A stretch of 64,000 bases of DNA, taken from Streptomyces sp. L2. Its GTDB lineage: Bacteria > Actinomycetota > Actinomycetes > Streptomycetales > Streptomycetaceae. The notes below the pieces were generated by a model. The model did not search any database. It was given only the letters and a program-made list of their open reading frames with translations, and was not told the origin of the DNA. The stretch is taken from the NCBI RefSeq assembly GCF_004124325.1, contig NZ_QBDT01000001.1:6448001-6512000 (forward strand), read 5' to 3'. The translations under genes and the position numbers were made by a program. Positions 1-6,751 of the stretch are shown piece by piece. Within the stretch, counting starts at the first letter, position 1, and each line of letters starts with the position of its first letter.

Positions 1-723
1 AACATGTCCGAGACGACGATGCTGCTCAAGGTCGGCGCGACCGACCTGGTGCTGCGCATGATCGAGGCCGGCACGGTGATGCGCGACCTGACCCTGGAGA
101 ACCCGATCCGGGCGATCCGCGAGGTCAGCCACGACATCACCGGCCGGCGCAAGGTGCGCCTCGCGAGCGGCCGGGAGGCGTCCGCGCTGGAGGTCCAGCG
201 CGAGTACTTCGACAAGGCCGTGGACTTCTGCGACCGCCGGGGCATCCGCACGGGCACGGTGGCACAGGTCCTGGAGCTGTGGGGCCGCACCCTCGACGCG
301 ATCGAGACGGAGGAACTGGACCGGATCGGCACCGAGATCGACTGGGTGATGAAATACAAGCTCATCGAGCGGTACCGGGCCAAGCACAACATGACGATGT
401 CGCATCCGCGGGTCGCGCAGATAGACCTCGCCTACCACGACATCCACCGCCGTCGTGGCCTGTACTACCTGCTGGAGAAGAAGGGCCAGGCGACCCGGAT
501 CTGCAACGACCTGAAGATCTTCGAGGGCAAGTCGGTTCCCCCGCAGACCACTCGGGCGCGGTTGCGCGGTGACTTCATCCGGCGGGCGCAGGAGCAGCGC
601 CGGGACTTCACCGTGGACTGGGTGCATCTGAAGCTCAACGACCAGGCCCAGCGGACGGTGTTGTGCAAGGACCCGTTCCGTGCGGTGGACGACCGGGTGG
701 AGAAGCTGATCGCCGGAATGTAG
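1..723 (+). CDS. pafA: Pup--protein ligase PafA, C-terminal part (5' end outside window)
   Basis: PafA attaches the small protein Pup to lysines of target proteins in actinobacteria, using ATP to form an isopeptide bond through the Pup C-terminal Glu. About 240 residues of the usual roughly 450 are present; the reading frame is open through the first base, so the gene starts upstream of the window. The visible part matches the conserved C-terminal half of the carboxylate-amine ligase family, including [19 protein letters not shown] and the C-terminal ERVEKLI-like end. It lies upstream of the WYL regulators pafB and pafC, the usual arrangement in actinobacteria, although here two FKBP genes sit between them. 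Confidence 0.93.
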   Translation, partial: NMSETTMLLKVGATDLVLRMIEAGTVMRDLTLENPIRAIREVSHDITGRRKVRLASGREASALEVQREYFDKAVDFCDRRGIRTGTVAQVLELWGRTLDAIETEELDRIGTEIDWVMKYKLIERYRAKHNMTMSHPRVAQIDLAYHDIHRRRGLYYLLEKKGQATRICNDLKIFEGKSVPPQTTRARLRGDFIRRAQEQRRDFTVDWVHLKLNDQAQRTVLCKDPFRAVDDRVEKLIAGM

Positions 724-868
724 GCGAAGAGATGTGAGTCGAGCGCTCCGGGCGGGAATTGCCGGGAAAGCGCCACACGGGCGCCGTACGTTTTCGGTAC
801 GGCGCCCTGCTCACGTCGTAGAGTTGCGCGCACGCCCGTCCGCAAGATCGACCGATTACGAGGCTTCC

Positions 869-1864
869 GTGCGCCGACGTTCCCTTCTCCTCGCCGCCGT
901 TCCCGCTGGACTCGTCACGCTCGCCGGATGCGGCGACGACTCGTCCGGGGGCGGCAAGTCCGGCGCGTCGCCGTCGGCCTCGTCGGCGCCTCCGCCGAAG
1001 ATCGTGGACGGGCCGTTGCCGGCGGTCACCGCGGGCAAGGAGTTCGGGGAGAAGCCGACGGTCGCCAAGGGCACGGGCGACCCGTCGAAGAACCTGGCCG
1101 TGCGGACGCTGATCGCGGGCACCGGCCGCACGCTCGTGGAGAACGACTTCGTCCGGGCCGACTACCTGGGCCAGATCTGGGACACGGGGAAGGTCTTCGA
1201 CAACTCCTACGACCGCAAGCGGCCGCTGGTGATCCAGCTGGCGCAGGGCAGTGTCATCGACGGCTGGCGGTACGCGCTGACCGGCAAGAAGGTGGGCAGC
1301 CGCGTCGAGATCGCTGTGCCGCCGAAGTGGGGCTACGGCACCTCGGGCAACGCGCAGGCCGGGATCAAGGGCACGGACACGCTGGTGTTCGTGATCGACG
1401 TGCTGGAGTCGTTCAACTCCAAGAGCTCCGTGCACGGCAAGCCGGTCGCCCAGGACCCGGCGCTGCCGAAGGTCGGCACCAACACCGACGGCGAGGTGCC
1501 GAAGGTGACCGTGCCGAAGACGGATCCGCCGAAGAAGCTGGTGTCGGCGTACGTGCTGGAGGGCGACGGCCCGAAGGTGACCGCCGACCAGACGATCCTG
1601 TGCCAGTTCCAGGGTCTCGTCTGGGACGGCGGGAAGACGTTCCAGCGGACGTACGGCTCGGGCCGGCTCAGCCAGTTCGGCGTGCAGCAGATGGAGCAGG
1701 TCGTCAAGGGCCTGGCGCAGGGGCTGACCGGCAAGAAGGTGGGCAGCCGGGTGCTCATCGTGGTGCCGCCGGACCTGGGCTACGGCGACAACCCGCCGAG
1801 CGGCGGCGCCGTCAAGAAGGGCTCGACGCTGGTGTTCACGGTGGACATCCTCGCCGCGATGTGA
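869..1864 (+). CDS. Lipoprotein with two FKBP-type peptidyl-prolyl isomerase domains
   Basis: The product (331 aa) is predicted to be an exported prolyl cis-trans isomerase acting outside the membrane. The GTG start at 869 gives a short basic N-terminus, a hydrophobic stretch and a lipobox LAGC at residues 17-20, so lipidation at that Cys is expected; upstream starts would destroy this signal. A Gly/Ser/Ala-rich linker follows, then two FKBP folds at roughly residues 85-190 and 215-331. Both keep the G.RVEI/VLIVVPP..GYG type core, but the second begins with a divergent first strand. Two domains in one lipoprotein is larger than the single-domain neighbour at 1961. It may help fold secreted proteins. 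Confidence 0.9.
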   Translation: MRRRSLLLAAVPAGLVTLAGCGDDSSGGGKSGASPSASSAPPPKIVDGPLPAVTAGKEFGEKPTVAKGTGDPSKNLAVRTLIAGTGRTLVENDFVRADYLGQIWDTGKVFDNSYDRKRPLVIQLAQGSVIDGWRYALTGKKVGSRVEIAVPPKWGYGTSGNAQAGIKGTDTLVFVIDVLESFNSKSSVHGKPVAQDPALPKVGTNTDGEVPKVTVPKTDPPKKLVSAYVLEGDGPKVTADQTILCQFQGLVWDGGKTFQRTYGSGRLSQFGVQQMEQVVKGLAQGLTGKKVGSRVLIVVPPDLGYGDNPPSGGAVKKGSTLVFTVDILAAM

Positions 1865-1960
1865 CGGCGCCGACGGCGTGCGCCCGGGTGGCGGGCGGAG
1901 GGCGGGCGAAGATGAAAGACTGTTCGCGTTTCGTGTCGTACACAAGCAGGAGCCAGTGAC

Positions 1961-2341
1961 GTGAGCATCGACAAGCCGGAGATCGACTTCCCGGACGGGC
2001 CGGCGCCGGCAGACCTTGAGATCAAGGACCTCTGGGAGGGCGACGGCGAGGTGGCCGGCCCCGGCGACTTCGTGCGGGTCCACTACGTGGGCGTCGCGTT
2101 CTCGACCGGCGAGGAGTTCGACGCCTCCTGGAACCGGGGCACCCCGCTGGAGTTCCAGCTGGGCGTCGGCCAGGTCATCCAGGGCTGGGACAAGGGCGTG
2201 CAGGGCATGAAGGTCGGTGGCCGGCGCAAGCTGGTCATCCCCGCGCACCTCGCCTACGGCGACCGCGGCGCCGGCGGTGCCATCGCCCCGGGTGAGACGC
2301 TGATCTTCGTCTGCGACCTGATGGGCGTGGCCAAGCGCTGA
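1961..2341 (+). CDS. FKBP-type peptidyl-prolyl cis-trans isomerase, cytoplasmic
   Basis: A compact single-domain FKBP of 126 aa with no signal peptide, expected to catalyse prolyl isomerisation in the cytoplasm. The canonical active-site framework is intact: VRVHYVG, FDASW, GVGQVIQGWDKGVQGMKVGG, RKLVIPAHLAYG and the closing TLIFVCDL strand. The start is a GTG about 96 bp after the stop of the FKBP lipoprotein gene. A strong hairpin terminator follows at once, so these two isomerase genes probably form the end of the pafA-side transcription unit. The tandem of an exported and a cytoplasmic FKBP suggests local duplication followed by divergence. Confidence 0.93.
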   Translation: MSIDKPEIDFPDGPAPADLEIKDLWEGDGEVAGPGDFVRVHYVGVAFSTGEEFDASWNRGTPLEFQLGVGQVIQGWDKGVQGMKVGGRRKLVIPAHLAYGDRGAGGAIAPGETLIFVCDLMGVAKR

Positions 2342-2354
2342 CCGTTCCTGGTCG

Positions 2355-2389
2355 AAGGAGGGCCCGTGCTGTCCGCATGGGCCCTCTTT
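2355..2389 (+). terminator. Rho-independent-type terminator after FKBP gene
   Basis: A 12-bp stem (GAGGGCCCGTGC paired with GCATGGGCCCTC, one G-T wobble) lies at 2358-2369 and 2375-2386. It has a 5-nt loop, is extended by A-T pairs, and ends in CTCTTTG. It sits 14 bp after the FKBP stop and about 80 bp before pafB. Confidence 0.75.
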
Positions 2390-2470
2390 GTCTGCTCCGG
2401 CTTTTGCCGCCACACCGCGGAGCGGTACGGTCATCGGTCGGAAGCAACAGAGGGAAGGCGAAGGGCGTCG

Positions 2471-3448
2471 ATGGCCATTGCCAAGGCCGAGCGGCTGATG
2501 AACCTCGCGCTGTGCCTGCTGGGGACGCGGCGGCCGCTGAGCAAGCGTGAGCTGCGCGAGTCCATTGAGGCCTACGTCGAGGCGTTCAGGCCGGAGCAGG
2601 GGGCGGCCGGGAGCGACGACTCCTTCAACCGGATGTTCGAGCGGGACAAGGACGACCTGCGCGAGCTGGGGCTGGTCATCGAGACCGTCGAGAACATCGA
2701 CGGCGAGGTCGGCTATCTCGCCCGCAGGGACAGCAACCGGCTGCCGCCGATCATCCTCGACGCGGAGGAGGCCGCCGCCCTCGGGCTGGCCGCCAAGGTG
2801 TGGCAGCAGGCCCGGCTCGCCGGCGCGGCCAGCGGCGCCCTGCAGAAGCTGCGGGCCGCCGGCCTGCCCGAGGGCGTCGACCCGTACGAGGCCCATGGCG
2901 CGCTGGAACCGCGGATCCCCGTCCACGAGACGGCGTTCGAGCCGCTGATGCTGGCCTGCCGGGACCGCCGCCCGGTCGTCTTCGAGTACCGCAAGGCCTC
3001 CGCCGCGCATCCCGAACCCCGGCACGTGGAGCCGTGGGCGCTGGAGTGCTGGCGCGGCCACTGGTACCTGGCGGGGTACGACCGGGACCGGGGCGCGGAG
3101 CGGGTGTTCCGGCTGTCCCGGATCACCGGCCGCGTGCGCTCGCGGGGCAGCGGCTTCACCGCGCCCGTCCCGGACGTGGTGACGGTCCGGGAGACGGTGG
3201 CGGGCTGGGCGGGGGAGATCGCCGACCGCACGGCGCTGATCCGGCTGCGCTCCGGCGCCGGGTACCCCCTTCGGGCGAAGGCCGCCAAGGTGCGGGAACT
3301 CGGCGACGGCTGGGACGAGTTGGAGATTCCGTACGGGCACGGGCTGGACGCCTGGCTGGTGGAGTTCGGGCCGGACGTCGTGGTGCTGGAGCCGGCCGAG
3401 CTGCGGGCCGACGTGGTGGACCGGCTGCGTGCCGTGGCCAAGGGCTGA
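2471..3448 (+). CDS. pafB: WYL-domain transcriptional regulator PafB
   Basis: In mycobacteria PafB forms a complex with PafC that activates RecA/LexA-independent DNA damage genes; its WYL domain is thought to sense a nucleic-acid-type ligand. This 325-aa product begins at ATG 2471 (MAIAKAERLMNLALCLL), where the helix-turn-helix of the family starts; the open frame extends farther upstream without support. The N-terminal ~90 residues form the winged helix region, and the WYL motif itself is visible as HWYLAGYDR near residue 197, with a C-terminal extension. pafC follows after 18 bp, so the two are co-transcribed. The preceding terminator at 2355 separates them from the pafA-FKBP unit. Confidence 0.9.
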   Translation: MAIAKAERLMNLALCLLGTRRPLSKRELRESIEAYVEAFRPEQGAAGSDDSFNRMFERDKDDLRELGLVIETVENIDGEVGYLARRDSNRLPPIILDAEEAAALGLAAKVWQQARLAGAASGALQKLRAAGLPEGVDPYEAHGALEPRIPVHETAFEPLMLACRDRRPVVFEYRKASAAHPEPRHVEPWALECWRGHWYLAGYDRDRGAERVFRLSRITGRVRSRGSGFTAPVPDVVTVRETVAGWAGEIADRTALIRLRSGAGYPLRAKAAKVRELGDGWDELEIPYGHGLDAWLVEFGPDVVVLEPAELRADVVDRLRAVAKG

Positions 3449-3466
3449 GGGGGAGCGAGCAACACT

Positions 3467-4495
3467 GTGGCAGGCAAACCGGTCAGGCCCGTGAACGCCA
3501 TCGACCAGACCCGGCGGATGCTGTCCCTGGTGACGTACCTCAGGGAGCGGCCCGGCGCCCGGATCGCGGACGTGGCGCGCGCCTTCGGCATCACCGAGGA
3601 CGAGCTGGTCTCGGACCTCGATCTGCTGCCCATGTGCGGCACCAGCTTCCGCGGCGGCGACCTGCTGGACATCGACACCGACGGCGAGCGGATCTGGTGG
3701 CACAACCCGGCGGCGCTCGGCGAGGAGGCGGCCGAGCCGCTGCGCCTCGCCGCCGACGAGGCGACCGCCCTGCTGGTGGCGGCCCGCGCCGTGGCCACGC
3801 TGCCCGGCCTCAGGGAGGGCGACCGGCAGGCCCTGCTGCGGGCCACCGCGAAGGTGGAGACGGCGGCCGGCGAGGCGGCCGGCGCCAGCTCGCGGCTGTC
3901 GGTGACCTTCGAATCGGAGGGCGGCGTCTTCGCCGACGTCGACCGCGCGATCTCCGAGCGGCGCCGCCTGTGGATCCGCTACTACTCGCCGGCCCGGGAC
4001 GAGGTCACCGAGCGCGAGATCGACCCGATCCGCCTGGTCAGCGTCGGACACACCTATGTGGAGGCCTGGTGCCGCCGCTCGGAGGCCCGGCGCACGTTCC
4101 GCCTGGACCGGGTCGCGGAGATCAGGATCCTGGACGAGCCGTCCGCGCCGCCCGAGATGGAGCTGCGGGACCTGTCCGAGGCGCTGGTGCAGCCGGCCGC
4201 CGAGGACCCGGAGGTCGTCGTCGAGGTCGGCCCCGGCGGCCGGTGGGTCGCCGAGTACTACCCGCACGACAGCGCGGATGAGCTTCCCGACGGCGGGCTG
4301 CGTATCACTCTGCGCACCCCCGACCCGGCCTCGCTGCGCCGGCTCGCGCTGCGCCTGGGCCACGACGGACGGATCGTCTCGCCGGCCGAGCTGGCCGGCA
4401 GCGCCCGGCAGGCGGCCCGCGAGGCCCTGGCGGCGTACGACACGTCACCGCCGGCGGTGCACGGTGTTCACGACAGGCAGGAGCCAGGGTGTTGA
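3467..4495 (+). CDS. pafC: WYL-domain transcriptional regulator PafC
   Basis: Second subunit of the PafBC DNA damage regulator, 342 aa. It has the same plan as PafB: an N-terminal helix-turn-helix (QTRRMLSLVTYLRERPGARI), a middle linker, a WYL-type domain in which the motif reads HTYVEAWCRRSEARRTFRLD, and a C-terminal domain ending in an ALAAYD helix. The GTG start at 3467 lies 18 bp after pafB, but an in-frame GTG at 3491 is also possible. Its last codons overlap the start of the small zinc-ribbon gene by 7 bp, implying translational coupling of all three. Confidence 0.9.
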   Translation: MAGKPVRPVNAIDQTRRMLSLVTYLRERPGARIADVARAFGITEDELVSDLDLLPMCGTSFRGGDLLDIDTDGERIWWHNPAALGEEAAEPLRLAADEATALLVAARAVATLPGLREGDRQALLRATAKVETAAGEAAGASSRLSVTFESEGGVFADVDRAISERRRLWIRYYSPARDEVTEREIDPIRLVSVGHTYVEAWCRRSEARRTFRLDRVAEIRILDEPSAPPEMELRDLSEALVQPAAEDPEVVVEVGPGGRWVAEYYPHDSADELPDGGLRITLRTPDPASLRRLALRLGHDGRIVSPAELAGSARQAAREALAAYDTSPPAVHGVHDRQEPGC

Positions 4496-4797
4496 GCGAG
4501 TCTCCGGTGTCCGGTGCGGTGTCCGGTGCGCGGGAAATGACGGTGGCGGCCGCCTTCGCCGGGATGCGGAGAGTCGTGCCCGTGGTGTTCCGGGCGGGCT
4601 GCCCGGACTGCCGGGGCCGCTTCGAGCTCACCGCGAGCGCCCTGCGCCTGGCCATCGGCGCCAGCAGCCGGACCACGTTCTACTCCTTCACCTGCCCGGA
4701 CTGCGGCGCGGCCGTCCGCAAGCCGGCGGGGGAGCGGATCGTGGAACTGCTGACCGGCGGCGGCGTCAGGACCCTGCGACTGCACTCGACGGTCTAG
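4489..4797 (+). CDS. Small protein with two CPDC zinc knuckles, unknown function
   Basis: A 102-aa product whose GTG start overlaps the pafC stop; an alternative ATG start lies at 4537 (MTVAAAFAGM). Two CPDC motifs about 35 residues apart could form a four-cysteine zinc ribbon, similar in outline to nucleic-acid or ribosome-associated zinc fingers, but I do not recognise a named family. Its translational coupling to pafC suggests co-regulation with the PafBC DNA damage system; a functional connection is inference only. Strong GC bias supports it as a true gene. Confidence 0.7.
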   Translation: MLSESPVSGAVSGAREMTVAAAFAGMRRVVPVVFRAGCPDCRGRFELTASALRLAIGASSRTTFYSFTCPDCGAAVRKPAGERIVELLTGGGVRTLRLHSTV

Positions 4798-4869
4798 GGT
4801 CCGTCCGGGCCGATCAGGCCTGGGGCGGCCGGGCGCGCTCGCGCCGGTGTGACCGTCTAGGCTCGGCTC

Positions 4870-5064
4870 ATGTTCTGGCCGATGTTCGCCGTTGCCGTGG
4901 GTTTTCTGGGTCTCGCCGTGCTGGGTGCGCTCGCCGTCCGGGTCTTCCTGGAGGCGCGGCGCCTCGGGCAGCAGGTGACGGACTCCGCGCGCCGTATCAG
5001 CAGGGCGGCCGAGGACCTGGAGAAGTCGGCGGTGAGCGCGGCCCGGGCCGTGGATTCCCTGTGA
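4870..5064 (+). CDS. Small single-pass membrane protein, unknown function
   Basis: A 64-aa protein starting at ATG 4870. Residues 1-26 form one hydrophobic segment (MFWPMFAVAVGFLGLAVLGA). They are followed by an amphipathic, Arg/Ala-rich helix with heptad-like spacing (RRISRAAEDLEKSAVSAARA) that is probably cytoplasmic and could form a coiled coil. The topology resembles bitopic scaffold-like proteins upstream of tat genes in streptomycetes, and the tatA gene lies about 260 bp downstream. The intervening 5065-5323 holds no convincing gene; it probably carries the tatA promoter. Function is not known to me. Confidence 0.65.
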   Translation: MFWPMFAVAVGFLGLAVLGALAVRVFLEARRLGQQVTDSARRISRAAEDLEKSAVSAARAVDSL

Positions 5065-5323
5065 CGGACCTGGTCAGAGGCCGGTGAGTCCGGGCGTGTG
5101 AGCGGTGTGCGTCACTTCGCCCTGTTACGCCGCCCACCGGGCCAGGTACGCTTCAGGTCGCGGCCCGGCGACGAGGCACGGTCCGCAGAGCAGAGTCACG
5201 CCCCGGGATTGCCCCGTGTTCACTCCCAGGCGATACGATCGCTGCGAAGCACCAGGTTCGGACACGTGTCCGACCGGTCGGACATGGCCCCGCCGCCCCG
5301 CCTCGGTGAGAAGGTGAAGATTT

Positions 5324-5611
5324 ATGTTCCGCAACGGACTTGAGCCGTGGCACATCCTGCTCCTGGTTCTGGTGATCGTCCTCGTGTTCGGCTCGAAGAA
5401 GCTCCCGGACATGGCGCGTTCGCTCGGCAAGTCCGCGCGCATCCTCAAGAGCGAGGCGAAGGCGATGAAGGACGACGGCGGCAAGTCCACCGCCTCCTCC
5501 GCCCAGCCCGCCGAGGAGCCCTCTGCGGCTCAGCGCACGATCCAGGCCGCGCCCGGCGACGTGACCAGCTCCCGCCCGGTCAACGAGCCGACGGACACGA
5601 CCCAGCGCTGA
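5324..5611 (+). CDS. tatA: Sec-independent translocase subunit TatA
   Basis: TatA multimerises to form the pore-like element of the twin-arginine translocase, which exports folded proteins. The 95-aa product has the family design: a short periplasmic N-terminus with WHILLL, a transmembrane helix at residues about 8-22, the FGSKKLPD hinge, a basic amphipathic helix up to about residue 50, then an acidic, disordered tail ([13 protein letters not shown]). ATG start at 5324. tatC follows after 48 bp, so tatAC form one operon. Streptomycetes also have a separate tatB, not seen here. At least one neighbouring product (46848) has a Tat-type signal. Confidence 0.95.
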   Translation: MFRNGLEPWHILLLVLVIVLVFGSKKLPDMARSLGKSARILKSEAKAMKDDGGKSTASSAQPAEEPSAAQRTIQAAPGDVTSSRPVNEPTDTTQR

Positions 5612-5659
5612 CGCGAGGACCGGGGCGATCCGGTCCCCAGCACGAGATGAGGATGTGGG

Positions 5660-6601
5660 TTGCCCAAGTCTGCCCGCAAGAAGGAGAGAGATCCCGAGGG
5701 GCGGATGCCGCTCGCGGATCACTTGCGTGAGCTGCGCAACCGGCTCGCGAAGGGTGTCCTGGCGATCCTCGTCGTCACCATCGTGGCGGCGTTCTTCTAC
5801 AAGGACATCATCGACTTCGTCACCCGGCCCATTCTGGACGAGATCGGCTGTGACCAGTCCTTCGGCGAGCTGGCCAAGTCGAAGAACGTCCACTGCGCGC
5901 ACATCACGGTCAGCGGCCTGCTGGCTCCGTTCACCCTGGCCCTGAAGGTCGCGCTGACGGCCGGTGTGGTGCTCGCCTCCCCGGTCTGGCTCTACCAGCT
6001 CTGGGCGTTCGTCGCGCCGGGCCTGCACCGCAAGGAGAAGAAGTACGCCTACGCCTTCGTCGGCTTCGGCGCCCCTCTCTTCGTCGGCGGCGGATACCTC
6101 GCGTTCAACGTGCTGCCCACCACGGCGCGGGTGATGATCGACCTCACGCCGACCGGTGCCGAGAACCTGCTGCCCCTGGACGACCTGCTGGACCTGGTCA
6201 CCCGCATGATCGTCGTCTTCGGCCTCGCCTTCGAGATGCCGTTGCTGCTGGTCATGCTGAACCTCACCGGCGTCCTGTCCGGCAAGCGGATGCTCGGCTG
6301 GTGGCGCGGGATGGTCGTCGGCATCACCGCGTTCGCGGCCATCGCCACGCCCAGCCCCGACCCGATGACCATGCTGGCGCTGGCGTCGCCGATCTGGGCG
6401 CTCTTCTTCATCGCCGTGGCCTTCTCGCTGCTCAACGACCGGCGCCGGGCCCGCCGCGACGCCGGGGGACCCGGGGACGACGAGGCGTCCGAGCTGGACC
6501 TCACGCCCGACGCCATCGGCGAGGTGGAGTCGGTGACCGCGAGCACGGCCCCCGAACTGCCGGGCAGTGAACGCGTCAACGGCTACGACGACATCACGTG
6601 A
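5660..6601 (+). CDS. tatC: Sec-independent translocase subunit TatC
   Basis: TatC binds twin-arginine signal peptides and is the core of the Tat receptor complex. The product (313 aa) starts at TTG 5660 and shows the conserved cytoplasmic N-terminus MPLADHLRELRNRL before six predicted membrane helices. Periplasmic loops include the conserved FVAPGLHRKEKKYA and the region FGLAFEMPLLLVML. The soluble C-terminal tail is acidic (about residues 260-313), longer than in E. coli but usual for actinobacteria. A perfect 15-bp terminator hairpin follows 45 bp after the stop, so tatAC is a closed two-gene unit. Confidence 0.95.
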   Translation: MPKSARKKERDPEGRMPLADHLRELRNRLAKGVLAILVVTIVAAFFYKDIIDFVTRPILDEIGCDQSFGELAKSKNVHCAHITVSGLLAPFTLALKVALTAGVVLASPVWLYQLWAFVAPGLHRKEKKYAYAFVGFGAPLFVGGGYLAFNVLPTTARVMIDLTPTGAENLLPLDDLLDLVTRMIVVFGLAFEMPLLLVMLNLTGVLSGKRMLGWWRGMVVGITAFAAIATPSPDPMTMLALASPIWALFFIAVAFSLLNDRRRARRDAGGPGDDEASELDLTPDAIGEVESVTASTAPELPGSERVNGYDDIT

Positions 6602-6645
6602 TGTGACGAACGAGGGCTCTCCGTAACCGGAGCGAGCCAGACGCC

Positions 6646-6685
6646 GGATGCCCCGGCCCGCGAAATCTCCCGGGCCGGGGCATCC
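6646..6685 (+). terminator. Perfect-stem terminator between tatC and helicase gene
   Basis: Perfect 15-bp inverted repeat: GGATGCCCCGGCCCG at 6646-6660 and its reverse complement at 6671-6685, with a 10-nt loop. There is no U tract, as is common for terminators in this GC-rich group. Confidence 0.75.
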
Positions 6686-6751
6686 GCGTTCCCGCGGCCG
6701 CGGATAATGATCGTCCTGTTGTCAGTGCGGCCCGGTACGCTCGAAAGCACG

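Noticed and set aside
635..4363. Very long open frame on the minus strand opposite the FKBP and paf genes
   Set aside because: It is an artefact of high GC: the opposite frames encode recognised proteins throughout, and the product is a repetitive Arg/Ala/Val-rich shadow.
5098..5343. Open frames of 70-81 codons between the small membrane gene and tatA
   Set aside because: Composition is not that of a gene, overlapping frames conflict, and the interval should hold the tatA promoter.
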